A stretch of 64,000 nt of DNA, taken from positions 1 through 64,000 of the forward strand of contig CAZKTA010000007.1 in the NCBI GenBank assembly GCA_964555645.1, written 5' to 3'. The DNA is from DTLC01 sp964555645. Lineage in GTDB: Bacteria; Verrucomicrobiota; Verrucomicrobiia; Limisphaerales; DTLC01. The position numbers and the translations under genes are program-made. Shown here piece after piece: positions 9,034-18,394 of the stretch; position 1 is the stretch's first letter, and every line of letters begins with the position of its first letter. The notes beneath the pieces are model-generated. The model did no database searches and was not told the DNA's origin. It saw only the letters and a list, made by a program, of their open reading frames with translations.

Positions 9034-10707
9034 CTACCGGATTTTATCGAGTAAAAACGTGAATAGGTCGGATATTTTGACTCGGTCTTGTTTCATCGAG
9101 TCGCGGTGGCGCACGGTGACGGTGTCGCGCAGCTCCGGGCCTTTTTCGCCCAGTGTCTCGAAATCTATCGTGATGCAGTAGGGTGTGCCGGCCTCGTCTT
9201 GGCGGCGGTAGCGTCTGCCGATTGCGCCTGCGTCGTCGTAAAACACTTTCATGTGTGGCCCCAACAACTCGTACACTTCACGCGCTTTTTGCACTAGTGC
9301 AGGCCGGTTCTTAAGCAGAGGAAACACGGCGGCTTTGATCGGTGCAACGCGCGGGTGCAATCTGAGCACAACGCGTGGTTCGAGTTTGCCGTGTTCATCC
9401 GGCGCCATGTCCTCGTCGTATGCATTGCAGATCAGCGCAAGTGCGAGTCGGTCAACACCTGCGCTTGGCTCGATGACATGCGGCACATAATAGCCTTTTG
9501 TGAAAGCATCGGCATCGACCTGAGCGAGCTTGTCGGCTCTTTCGGCCGGCTCGCCCATTTTGAGGTAATAATTTAACCGGTTTTGATGGTACCTGAGTTT
9601 TAGCTCCGTTTGTTTTTCCGGTTTTAGCTTTGCCCAGGCAAGCTTTAGTTCTTCGTCGAAAACTGTCATTGGCCGGCCACTGAACCGCTGGTGTTGACTC
9701 AGGTCAAAATCGCTGCGTGCGGCAATGCCTTCGAGTTCTTCGCCGATCAATTCGCCATTTGCGTCGCGTTTACCGAACGGGAACTTGAACAGGATGTCAA
9801 CGCACGCCTTTGCGTAATGGGCAAGTTCTTCCGGTTTTTGCCAGTACTCAACGAGTTTGGCGCGTGGCAGGCCGATGCTTTCGTACCATCTGATGCGTTG
9901 TTCGACCCAGTACTTTAGCCATGCTTCCCAACCCCAGGCAGTTGTGTCCGGGTTAGGATTGCTCAGGTCAATTTCGTCGCTCTTCAAGACCCGGCCAGCG
10001 ATGGCCTCGACGGCTTCATCGGGCCTGATAAAGAACTCAAGTTCCATCTGCTCGAACTCGCGCGACCTGAAAGTGTAGTTGCGCGGTGTGACCTCGTTGC
10101 GGAACGCTTTGCCGATTTGTGCGATGCCAAAAGGGACCTTTTGCCGCGAAGTTTCGAGTATGGTCTTGAACTGTGCGAAGATTGCCTGGGCAGTCTCGGG
10201 TCGCAAATATGCCACGTTTTCCTCAGATTCGATCGGGCCGACCGTGGTTTTGAACATGAGGTTGAACGGCCGCGGCTCAGTTTTTTCGCCATCGCATTCG
10301 GCAACAGTCTTGCTTGGTTTGAGCGGACATGGCGTCTCAGCGAGTTGATCTGCACGAAACCGGCCCTTGCACTTCTTGCAATCGACCATCGGGTCACTGA
10401 ACGTGTCAACATGACCGCTTGCCTTCCAGATACGCGGGTGCATGATGATGGTGGCATCGAGCCCAACAACGTCGTCGCGCATGCGTGTCAACGCATGCCA
10501 CCAGAGCATCTTAATGTTGTTTTTAAGCTCGACACCTAGCGGTCCGTAGTCCCAAAAACCGTTTATCCCACCGTAGATTTCCGACGATTGAAAAATGAAG
10601 CCGCGCCGCTTGCATAGCGACACGATTTTTTCCATCAGCTCGCCGGCGCTGGCGGGCCGTGCGTTGTTATTGGCTTCAGCCATAAAGCGGGAAATTTGGG
10701 CGTTCAA
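9034..10707 (-). CDS. glyS: Glycyl-tRNA synthetase, dimeric (eukaryote/Gram-positive type)
   Basis: A class II aminoacyl-tRNA synthetase that charges tRNA-Gly, 557 residues in a single chain. Motif 1 region: GFIFQSSEIYGGINGFWDYGP and VELKNNIKMLWW. An insertion carries the zinc-binding-like cysteines DCKKCKGRF. Motif 2 is FRNEVTPRNYTFRSREFEQMELEFF. Motif 3 is PHVIEPSAGVDRLALALI. The C-terminal anticodon-binding domain starts near PRVVLRLHPRVAPIKAAVFPL. Either the ATG at 10707 or the one at 10683 could be the start, because conservation begins only after both. It follows rpoN on the same strand with a 103-bp gap. Confidence 0.95.
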   Translation of the reverse strand: MNAQISRFMAEANNNARPASAGELMEKIVSLCKRRGFIFQSSEIYGGINGFWDYGPLGVELKNNIKMLWWHALTRMRDDVVGLDATIIMHPRIWKASGHVDTFSDPMVDCKKCKGRFRADQLAETPCPLKPSKTVAECDGEKTEPRPFNLMFKTTVGPIESEENVAYLRPETAQAIFAQFKTILETSRQKVPFGIAQIGKAFRNEVTPRNYTFRSREFEQMELEFFIRPDEAVEAIAGRVLKSDEIDLSNPNPDTTAWGWEAWLKYWVEQRIRWYESIGLPRAKLVEYWQKPEELAHYAKACVDILFKFPFGKRDANGELIGEELEGIAARSDFDLSQHQRFSGRPMTVFDEELKLAWAKLKPEKQTELKLRYHQNRLNYYLKMGEPAERADKLAQVDADAFTKGYYVPHVIEPSAGVDRLALALICNAYDEDMAPDEHGKLEPRVVLRLHPRVAPIKAAVFPLLKNRPALVQKAREVYELLGPHMKVFYDDAGAIGRRYRRQDEAGTPYCITIDFETLGEKGPELRDTVTVRHRDSMKQDRVKISDLFTFLLDKIR

Positions 10708-10810
10708 ACCGCCGATGTCAAGGTGCGGGCTACAACATCCGGACGCGTACTGGCCAACATCTGTTTGGGGTTAGCTTACGCCGTGGGCCAAGGGTGCGCC
10801 AAAGGCATCG

Positions 10811-12529
10811 TCAATACACCTTGCGCAAGTTTGACGGCAAGATGCCTAGCTCGGACCGGTACTTTGCGACTGTACGCCGTGCGATCATAACGCCCTTTTC
10901 GCGCAGCAGTTTAACCACTTCCTGGTCGGAAAGCGGTTTGGTTGGGTCTTCGTTTCGGAAAATCTCGGCGATCATGTCTTTGACGCTTGTGTTCGAGACA
11001 CCCTCGCCAGTTGCGGTCTGAATGCCGGTGGTAAAGAAAAATTTCATTTCGAAGATGCCCTGGGGCGTTTGCATATACTTGCCGGAGACAGCTCTGCTGA
11101 CTGTGGTTTCATGCACACCCACCTCTTGGGCGATCTGACTCATTGTCATTGGCTTAAGATACGCAACGCCTTTCTCCATAAACTCGCGCTGTCGTTTGAC
11201 GATTTCCTTCGCGATGTTGAGGATTGTTTGCTGGCGTTGCTCGATGCTTTTGATGAGGAACTTGCCTGCGCGAATCTTTTCGCGGATGTAATTGCGTGCC
11301 TCGATAAACGCGCGTCGTTCCATGACTTGTGTAATTGCATGCTGCACGGCGTCGTTTTGTGCCTGGGTAAGTTTGTTTTGCTCGTTAATCGAGCGCAGCA
11401 GCGCAACTGCTCTTGCGTCGTCATTTGCTTTGATGGCGGCGATGGCTTCACTCAGCGACTTTTTAACCGCGCGTGGGGCACCCTTGAACGCGCTCTCGAG
11501 CGCAGGTATGTCAACCGCACTGCGCGACATTAATTCCTTGTACGTGTTGCTTATGCGCAGGCGCGGGATTTGTTCGTTGTTAAGCGATACGATGAAGTCG
11601 TCGCCGGACTTTGTCACAAACACCTCAGGCACAACGTACTGATCGTTGTCAGCGGCATATTGCCGACCCGGACGCGGGTCAAGCCGGCTGATTCGTTCCA
11701 TTGCATTTTGCACTTCGGCTTTTGAGACGCCGAGCGCCTTTGCAATTTCGGGCACACGCCGTTTGCCAAGCGCGTCAAAGTGTTCGGACACAATTTTGTA
11801 CTCGAGCGAGTCTTGCAGACCGGCGCGTTGGAGTTGCAACAACAGACATTCACGCAGGTCACGCGCGCCGATGCCGGGCGGGTCGAAGGTCTGAATCTCT
11901 TTTAGCACTTCAAGCACAAGCCCCGGTGGCACATTACGCTGCAATTGCGCACTTGCCGTGGCCGCAAGCTCGTCAACCGTTACGTTCAAATAACCATGCT
12001 CGTCAATGTTGCCCACAATAAGCTCGGCAATTGGCCGTTTGTCAGCCGGGATATCCGACAGACCCACTTGCTCGAGCAAAAACTCGTGCAGCGACGAATT
12101 TGCAGTGAGGCTGTCGAACATGAACTGCCGTTTTTCCTCTTCCTCGGCAGACGGCGGTGCAACTGCGGCAGGCTGACCGAGGTCTTCGCGCCATTCATCA
12201 TCAAGTTGCGCAAGCTTGCTGAACTCAGCGTCAAAATCGTTCGTATCAGTTGGTGCGGCTGTTTCTGTGTCGAGGTCGCCTGCTACGTCCGCAGGCGGTT
12301 CACTCGCGTCGAGTTCTTCGACGACTTTGTCGCGTCCGGCAGACTGCTGAGCAGCCTCGTCGTCAGATGCAAGTACTTCTTCGAGCACGGGATTTTGTTC
12401 GAGCTCGCGCTCGATCAACGCCTTTAGCTCGAGCACAGGCGCCTGCAACAGTGCAAGCGACTGCTGCAGTTGCGGCGCAAGCACCAGTGTTTGCGACAGC
12501 CTTTGACTAAGTTGTAAACCTTGTGTCAC
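10811..12529 (-). CDS. rpoN: RNA polymerase sigma-54 factor
   Basis: An alternative sigma factor that directs RNA polymerase to -24/-12 promoters and needs an enhancer-binding ATPase. Region I begins at once with the Gln/Leu-rich LQLSQRLSQTLVLAPQLQQSL. An acidic linker (about 75-140) follows, then the core-binding domain and a helix-turn-helix (MTMSQIAQEVGVHETTVSRAV). The diagnostic RpoN box ARRTVAKYRSELGI lies close to the C terminus. I prefer the GTG at 12529 (572 residues) because it puts Region I at the N terminus as in the family; the frame is open to 12667, but that extra stretch looks non-coding. No sigma-54 activator gene occurs in this window. Confidence 0.93.
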   Translation of the reverse strand: MTQGLQLSQRLSQTLVLAPQLQQSLALLQAPVLELKALIERELEQNPVLEEVLASDDEAAQQSAGRDKVVEELDASEPPADVAGDLDTETAAPTDTNDFDAEFSKLAQLDDEWREDLGQPAAVAPPSAEEEEKRQFMFDSLTANSSLHEFLLEQVGLSDIPADKRPIAELIVGNIDEHGYLNVTVDELAATASAQLQRNVPPGLVLEVLKEIQTFDPPGIGARDLRECLLLQLQRAGLQDSLEYKIVSEHFDALGKRRVPEIAKALGVSKAEVQNAMERISRLDPRPGRQYAADNDQYVVPEVFVTKSGDDFIVSLNNEQIPRLRISNTYKELMSRSAVDIPALESAFKGAPRAVKKSLSEAIAAIKANDDARAVALLRSINEQNKLTQAQNDAVQHAITQVMERRAFIEARNYIREKIRAGKFLIKSIEQRQQTILNIAKEIVKRQREFMEKGVAYLKPMTMSQIAQEVGVHETTVSRAVSGKYMQTPQGIFEMKFFFTTGIQTATGEGVSNTSVKDMIAEIFRNEDPTKPLSDQEVVKLLREKGVMIARRTVAKYRSELGILPSNLRKVY

Positions 12530-12706
12530 CGAGGCAAATTTAGTGCCTAGGCTGGCGAACACAAGCAATTTTTGGCACGAAAATGGCTGCAGGCACGCTC
12601 CCACAGCTTGGCCGGGGCCGGTTTTCGGTCTCAAGCGCACATGCGTGCGCAATAAGAGCAGCATCACGCCAACCGCCCCCTAACAATTGAAATTGCAACT
12701 CTGTGT

Positions 12707-12712
12707 GGAGGG
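12707..12712 (+). promoter_or_regulatory. Shine-Dalgarno sequence deciding the hydrolase start
   Basis: GGAGGG lies 7 nt before the GTG at 12720. Good Shine-Dalgarno sites are rare in this window, so this one favours 12720 over the in-frame TTG at 12687. Confidence 0.6.
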
Positions 12713-12719
12713 CATTACC

Positions 12720-13583
12720 GTGTTCGGTGTGCCGGCGCGGTTGACAATTCTTGGTAGTGGTTCGGGCGGCAACAGCGCGTTTATAGAGTCGGCTGAGACG
12801 CGGCTGTTAATAGACGCTGGGCTGAGCGCGCGCCAAACACGCGAGCGGCTGGCCAGCATTGGGCGTACACCGGAAAGGTTGGACGGCATTTTACTCACGC
12901 ATGAGCACGGCGACCACGTAAAGGGGTTGGTTGGCCTGGCCGAGCGGCTTGGCGTGCCTGTGTATTGCAATCGGGCAACGAAAGAGGCAATCCAACATTT
13001 GTTCAACCAACGGGTTGATTGGCGCATCTTTGCGACCGGGTCAGAATTCGTGCTTGGGGATATCGGTATTGAAAGTTTTGCCCTACCGCATGACGCACAG
13101 GACCCTATCGGGTTCGTCTTGCACACAGATGCGGGCCGGATCGGGTTTGTGACAGACCTCGGTCATGTGACGAAACTTGTCATTGCGCGTGTGCGGATGG
13201 CGAACGTGTTGGTGTTGGAAACAAATCATGACATACAGATGCTGCGCGATTGTCCACATCGGCCATGGCGACTAAAGCAACGCATCATGAGTAGGCACGG
13301 GCACCTGTCAAATGACGCCGCTGCAGAAGCACTTGAGCAGATTGTGACCGCCGAATTGGGCTGCGTGTTATTGGGTCATCTGAGCCGTGAATGCAACAAG
13401 CCAAGCCTCGCCTATGATGTCATACAAAGCCGGCTGCGCCAGATTGGCGCCGAGCATGTGCGTGTGGAGTTAACATCGCAGACTGTTCCCAGTGCAACTG
13501 TCGAACTGCAAAAGGGTCAAATCAATCTGTGCCTCACACAAACCCAGCTCAACAAGCAATGCACGCCGGAGCCGCTTTTGTAA
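12720..13583 (+). CDS. Metallo-beta-lactamase-fold hydrolase (YycJ/WalJ-like)
   Basis: A 287-residue cytoplasmic metal-dependent hydrolase of the YycJ/WalJ group, whose members are proposed to be nucleases acting in DNA metabolism or linked to cell-wall regulation. It begins with LTILGSGSGGNSAFIE, typical of the group. Metal ligands are visible in THEHGDHVKG (HxHxDH), LPHDAQDP, and GFVTDLGHVT, with a late His in LLGHLSRECNKP. It is divergent from rpoN and followed after 37 bp by an rRNA/tRNA methyltransferase, so the two probably share a transcript. The exact substrate cannot be told from sequence. Confidence 0.85.
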   Translation: MFGVPARLTILGSGSGGNSAFIESAETRLLIDAGLSARQTRERLASIGRTPERLDGILLTHEHGDHVKGLVGLAERLGVPVYCNRATKEAIQHLFNQRVDWRIFATGSEFVLGDIGIESFALPHDAQDPIGFVLHTDAGRIGFVTDLGHVTKLVIARVRMANVLVLETNHDIQMLRDCPHRPWRLKQRIMSRHGHLSNDAAAEALEQIVTAELGCVLLGHLSRECNKPSLAYDVIQSRLRQIGAEHVRVELTSQTVPSATVELQKGQINLCLTQTQLNKQCTPEPLL

Positions 13584-13620
13584 ACCGATTATTGCTCTGC
13601 GAGTCACTCACGAACAAGCC

Positions 13621-14442
13621 GTGGCTGTAATTCGCCCTCAGCATATTCAAACACTTGATTTGCCTGAGTTAGCGCCGTACCGGACAATGAAACGGCCGCT
13701 CGAACATAGGCAGCAGGGCATTTTTGTTGCCGAGGGTGTCAAGGTCGTGCAGCGGTTGCTGGAAAGCAGGTTCGGGGTTGTCAGTGCACTGATGCCGGAG
13801 AAATGGCTGGTTGAGTTTGACCAGTTGCTACGCGCGCGCCCGGAACCAGAAATACTCGTTTACCTAGCCGAAAAAAAACTGCTCGAACAACTGGTCGGTT
13901 TCTCGATGTTTCAAGGTGTGCTTGCCATAGGGCGCATTCCGGTAGCTGAGACAGTTGAATCCGTATTGGCCAGAAGCAAATCGCCGCGGTTGTTTGTTGC
14001 AATTGACGCACTGACCAACGCTGAGAATGTGGGCACAATGGTGCGCAATTGCGCTGCGTTCGGTGTGCAAGCACTGATAGTCGGTGAGACCTGCAGCAGC
14101 CCGTTCCTGCGCCGGTCAGTCCGCAGTTCAATGGGCACAGTGTTCCAGTTGCCGGTGGTCGAGGTGAACGACCTAGCGGCGACATTGCAGCAGTTAAGCC
14201 GGCTTGGTTTTCGGACAGTAGCAGCTCATCCGCATGCGACGAACCTGCCATTGGCGGCGGCGGATTTACGCGGTGAGTGCTGCATTGTCTTTGGTAGCGA
14301 AGGTTACGGCATTCGGCCGGTGGTGCTTGCGGCATGCACAGACGCAGCAGCAATACCAATGCAAGGCGGTGTGGACTCGCTTAATGTAGCGGCTGCAGCG
14401 GCTGTTTTCCTGTACGAAGCAACTCGGCAACGCGGATTATGA
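13621..14442 (+). CDS. TrmH/SpoU-family RNA 2'-O-methyltransferase
   Basis: An SPOUT-fold enzyme that transfers methyl from S-adenosylmethionine to a ribose 2'-OH of rRNA or tRNA. The N-terminal substrate-binding domain has IFVAEGVKVVQRLL. The three SpoU motifs are all present: DALTNAENVGTMVRNCAAFG, IVFGSEGYGI, and IPMQGGVDSLNVAAAAAVFLYE, which form the trefoil knot. The GTG at 13621 gives 273 residues. The frame is open back into the preceding gene, but that part is a shadow. The target nucleotide (for example 23S G2251 as for RlmB) cannot be decided. Confidence 0.9.
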   Translation: MAVIRPQHIQTLDLPELAPYRTMKRPLEHRQQGIFVAEGVKVVQRLLESRFGVVSALMPEKWLVEFDQLLRARPEPEILVYLAEKKLLEQLVGFSMFQGVLAIGRIPVAETVESVLARSKSPRLFVAIDALTNAENVGTMVRNCAAFGVQALIVGETCSSPFLRRSVRSSMGTVFQLPVVEVNDLAATLQQLSRLGFRTVAAHPHATNLPLAAADLRGECCIVFGSEGYGIRPVVLAACTDAAAIPMQGGVDSLNVAAAAAVFLYEATRQRGL

Positions 14443-14690
14443 ATTTGCCTGCGCACCAGGTTGCCCCGGCATTTCCCACGCCAAATCAGCATCACCAGTT
14501 TTGATGACATGCAAGGTAACCAGTTTCTGGCTAGATTCTGCGCCAAAGTTTGCTAAAGCTGCTGTTGTCTGCGGAAAAAACGTAGGCCCAGCTTTTGGCC
14601 TTGACCAAAAGTAGGAATAACCAGCGACGGCACCAGAATTAGCTCCAGTCAACAAAGTGCAAAATCAAACCGAAAATTAATGAACCGAAT

Positions 14691-17303
14691 ATGAAACCGA
14701 TATTTAATCCACAGCGGTTGGTGGTTTCAGCCACTCTAATCATGCTTTTGGCCGGCCTAACCAATCCGGCTCTCAGTCAAGGCGACTACACCATTTGCAC
14801 GTTCGACGCGGATTACTGCCAAATCAATACTGCTAACTCGCCGGCACCGTCTGTGTACTACTGGACAAATGACCTGGGTAACCCGGCCGGATCACTGTAC
14901 ATGGTTATTGATTGGGCAAACAACCCGAACGGTTGGCAGGACACAAAGATTTCTTGGGACATTCCCTGGCCGGGTATTGATTGCCCGAACTACGCCAGGG
15001 TCGAGTTTGACGTTAAAATTGATCGGGCAAACTCGTATCCTGCAACTGACGGGAACTACGGGGGCGTGCAGGTCGTTTGCCAAGGCTGGCCGGGTTGGGG
15101 CTTGAACACCGAGGGGCATTATTGGTCTGCGATTGGCTCAGTTGGGTTGATCGCAACTGATGGTTGGCAACACGTTTCGGTACCGCTGACGGCTTACCCG
15201 TACACACTGTCGCGGTTATGCTTGAATTTTTACGGTAATCCACCAAGTGCAACCACGAACCGGATTTGCTATTTTATTGACAACATCAAGCTGACTGCCC
15301 CGCCCGCACCGCCGCCTGCGCTTGCAATACAAATGCGTCCCCAACCAAAACCGGGTCTGCACTTGTTCACACCAGTAGAAGGCAATCAGTGGCAACGCCA
15401 AAGCATCAGAACTGTGGAAACTACTTATGGCTGGTATAATAGCGGCGGACCAACCACTTATGCGCTAACGATTGCCGACTTCCCGTTCATTGGCGAGGTG
15501 ACAACGAATTACACTTGGTATTACGACTTAAGCGCCGAGGTCGCCAGTTGGTGGAAATGGTGGGGTGTGGACATGAGTTTCACATGGGACGGGACCCAAC
15601 CTGATGCAGGTGGCAGATGCACAAACGGCTCGATGTATGTTGTGGCAGGCTTTACGGACGCTGGAGGCGAACAATTTTCTGTTGTAGGCAGTTTCGCCAG
15701 CCCGCTCGATGGCACCAAGTATGACACGCTGATATTTGATATCAAAGTTGACCCATCTTCGGGTCCTATCCAATCCGGGGCGAATTACGGTACATTAGAT
15801 GGAATTGGGCTCGTAGCGCCCGACTGGAGCCAGATTAACCTCGGCTCATACACCATTCCACTTAGCGCAACCAATTGGACACGCGTTGCGTTGCCGATTA
15901 ACCGTTCGAATCCGAAGCTAAGTGGAATTCAGGGCGTTTGGCTGAAGATGTGGTCCGGGGCCGACCACACAAACGCGCTTAAGTTCTGGTTGGACAACGT
16001 TACGTTGCGCGCTACGCCGAGCACGTATCAAGTGCACATGTTCATTGCGCCCGGACCAAACACCGGCTTGCCAATTGCACCTGACTGGAACGAGACAAAC
16101 TGCATATTCGTCCAAATCCAGATGGGCCAAAATGGTCAAGCCATGGCCGCTGTGAGGTACAAGACCAATTACCCAAACAGCAACGGCGGTACAAATATCA
16201 TTGCATATCAGACGAATGCAGATTGTACCGTGACAGCTCTTGCAGACAATTATTTCGGCGCGTGTGTGTTGGCCACGATCACAAACGGTCCGGTACTCGG
16301 GACATGGAGCCTGACGTTCCACGACAACTCGCACGCAACGTTCAGCGGTCCGGGGGGAAGTACCAATTTTACAATTCCGACTGCGGTGCTAAACGCGATG
16401 TTTGCAAATTATGATGGCAACACGCTGCTCTACTTTGGTGCAGACCCGAACAGCACAAATGGTATAGGCCGCAAAGCAGTCTTGAGCCGGGTTGTTGTCT
16501 CGAACCAGACCTTTTCTACTATCATAGACGATAATTTCGCGGCGCCTGCGCTCAACACCGAGATCTGGTCAATCAGTGCGGATTTGGCTGACGGTGTGTT
16601 TGTTGTGCCGGCCGGCTCGAAAGGTTGGCTCACATGGACACTGCCTGATACCGGGTTCAGACTCCAAAGCAGCCCGACTGCAACCGATCTGCGCGCATGG
16701 TCAGAGCCAGCGGTACGCACTTTCGTTAACAAGAACGTCCGACAAGCGTTGATCGGCCCAAGCCACGACTTCGAACTTACGCAGCTTGTGACCGTATCTG
16801 GCACACTGCCAAATGACGTTGTTGTGCGCGAAAGCCCGACCTTGAGCTCGGCAGGCCAAGTTAGCATAAGGCCAATTTCAGCCACTTCTACCGGAACCAA
16901 CTATTACATAAGCAGCCCGCTACTGCTTTGGCTTGAGGTTAGCATTGACAATGGCGCGAACTGGCTTGCGCCAACAAATGGCCCTGCTGTATTACGGCTC
17001 GGCGGGACGTTCGACTCAACTTTGTTCCCACCAACGCCCAACGGGCAATATGTGAGTGTACCAGGGTGGCAAGGGCTATATGCAAACGGTGTCGTGATCT
17101 CAAATCTCGTCATACAAAACTTCTCCGGCAGCTTCGAGTTACCTAATGACCCAACAGACCCAACGGTTTCGGCCGATATAACAGGCTCGATCTCACTCGA
17201 TAACGGACAAAACTTTGCCGAGTTTTCGGTTTCAGGCGAGTTGACACTGAGCGCTTCAAGAGCAAACCAACGGTTCTTCCGGTTGGTTAAACCGGGTAGT
17301 TGA
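14691..17303 (+). CDS. Large secreted protein with two galactose-binding-like modules
   Basis: An 870-residue protein of unknown function. Residues 1-30 form a signal peptide (hydrophobic VVSATLIMLLAGL, then NPALSQ). Two similar beta-sandwich modules rich in Trp, Gly and Asn follow (about 30-205 and 215-440), each ending in a D-N-(I/V)-x-L strand (FIDNIKL and FWLDNVTL), as in carbohydrate-binding modules. The remainder is a run of Thr/Asn-rich beta segments ending in QRFFRLVKP, an ending that resembles the C-terminal domain of the glycoside hydrolase two genes downstream. No catalytic motif is recognised. The context (pseudopilin, then glycoside hydrolase) suggests polysaccharide binding outside the cytoplasm. 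Confidence 0.75.
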   Translation: MKPIFNPQRLVVSATLIMLLAGLTNPALSQGDYTICTFDADYCQINTANSPAPSVYYWTNDLGNPAGSLYMVIDWANNPNGWQDTKISWDIPWPGIDCPNYARVEFDVKIDRANSYPATDGNYGGVQVVCQGWPGWGLNTEGHYWSAIGSVGLIATDGWQHVSVPLTAYPYTLSRLCLNFYGNPPSATTNRICYFIDNIKLTAPPAPPPALAIQMRPQPKPGLHLFTPVEGNQWQRQSIRTVETTYGWYNSGGPTTYALTIADFPFIGEVTTNYTWYYDLSAEVASWWKWWGVDMSFTWDGTQPDAGGRCTNGSMYVVAGFTDAGGEQFSVVGSFASPLDGTKYDTLIFDIKVDPSSGPIQSGANYGTLDGIGLVAPDWSQINLGSYTIPLSATNWTRVALPINRSNPKLSGIQGVWLKMWSGADHTNALKFWLDNVTLRATPSTYQVHMFIAPGPNTGLPIAPDWNETNCIFVQIQMGQNGQAMAAVRYKTNYPNSNGGTNIIAYQTNADCTVTALADNYFGACVLATITNGPVLGTWSLTFHDNSHATFSGPGGSTNFTIPTAVLNAMFANYDGNTLLYFGADPNSTNGIGRKAVLSRVVVSNQTFSTIIDDNFAAPALNTEIWSISADLADGVFVVPAGSKGWLTWTLPDTGFRLQSSPTATDLRAWSEPAVRTFVNKNVRQALIGPSHDFELTQLVTVSGTLPNDVVVRESPTLSSAGQVSIRPISATSTGTNYYISSPLLLWLEVSIDNGANWLAPTNGPAVLRLGGTFDSTLFPPTPNGQYVSVPGWQGLYANGVVISNLVIQNFSGSFELPNDPTDPTVSADITGSISLDNGQNFAEFSVSGELTLSASRANQRFFRLVKPGS

Positions 17304-17407
17304 GCCGCTGCGGTTTGACTGGCAACGGGCGTCGGGGCAGGCAGTGTGCTTCCCCCCGGCGCCCGACTAGTTTGCGAAAACGATTGGCCAAGTTTACCTT
17401 GAACCGG

Positions 17408-18328
17408 ATGCAAAAGCGAAAACAATCGCCCGTTACTACAGAAAGCCCGAGTGCCCGGGTCCGAAAAGGCGAGAATGCTTTCACGCTGATCGAGCTATTG
17501 GTTGTCATAGCCATCATTGCGATCCTGGCCGGATTACTTTTGCCCGTGTTAGGGCGTGCTAAACAGAAAGCTCAAGGCATTGGCTGCATGAACAACACGC
17601 GCCAACTAATGCTCGCGTGGCGTTTGTACGCAGATGAGAATGATGACCTACTCCCGCCAAATGACTACCCGTACACCACAGCTTTCAATCCAAATGCTAA
17701 CCCGCCTATGCGTAATTGGGTTGTCGGTACGATGATGGTTGACACTGACGCAGTCAATTGGTCAATTCTTGTCGACCCGCGATATTCAATGCTCGCATAT
17801 TTCATCAAAGACCCGGCACTGTACAAATGTCCCGCAGACAAAAGTCTGGTAACCGGCAGACCACGTGTACGAAGCGTCTCGATGAACCTTGCAGTGGGCA
17901 CGTTATGGAACCCGCCTTTCCCAGCCGGAAAGAGGCGCGGCGACGCAGTCGGTGGCGGTTGGCTGCCCGGTGTGTACAACGACGCACAACGAGAATGGCG
18001 CACGTATGGTAAACTTTCCCACATCGTAAAGCCGCCACCGGCTCACCTTTGGGTCACAGTGGATGAACACCCCCGCAGCATTAATGACGCCTTGTTTGCT
18101 GTCCAGTGTGGCGATGCACAAGGTGTGCGAATCGTTGATTTTCCGGCTAGCTACCACGGTGGCGCATGCGGGTTTGCTTTCGCAGACGGTCATTCCGAGA
18201 TTAAGAAATGGCGTGGCAAAACTATTCAACCGCCCGCTGAAGGACCTGCATTGCCACTCAATGTGGCCGCAGGTGACAGCGTTGGCGATGTCCGCTGGAT
18301 TCAGGAACGCACCTCGGCACGGTGGTAG
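17408..18328 (+). CDS. Prepilin-type protein with H-X9-DG motif
   Basis: A 306-residue member of the pseudopilin-like proteins very abundant in Verrucomicrobia, Lentisphaerae and Planctomycetes. After a basic leader it has the processing site A-FTLIELLVV with Glu at +5 and a hydrophobic helix through LLLPVLGRAKQKA. The residue before the cut is Ala rather than the more common Gly. The body starts with CMNNTRQLMLAWRLYADEND. The C-terminal H-X9-DG signature is present (HGGACGFAFADG). I chose the ATG at 17408 to keep a short leader; the frame is open from 17300. Family members are thought to assemble with type II secretion or pilus-like machinery, but function is unproven. Confidence 0.85.
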   Translation: MQKRKQSPVTTESPSARVRKGENAFTLIELLVVIAIIAILAGLLLPVLGRAKQKAQGIGCMNNTRQLMLAWRLYADENDDLLPPNDYPYTTAFNPNANPPMRNWVVGTMMVDTDAVNWSILVDPRYSMLAYFIKDPALYKCPADKSLVTGRPRVRSVSMNLAVGTLWNPPFPAGKRRGDAVGGGWLPGVYNDAQREWRTYGKLSHIVKPPPAHLWVTVDEHPRSINDALFAVQCGDAQGVRIVDFPASYHGGACGFAFADGHSEIKKWRGKTIQPPAEGPALPLNVAAGDSVGDVRWIQERTSARW

Positions 18329-18394
18329 TAAATGTTGTTCCGGCAGCACAGGCTGCTCCCCGCAGGAGATTTTCAAGAAACTAAACAAGTAGCA

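Noticed and set aside
14437..14655. Minus-strand frame of 72 codons after the TrmH gene
   Set aside because: Codon use looks plausible but there is no recognisable family, no ribosome-binding site and the start is arbitrary. It could be a gene remnant.
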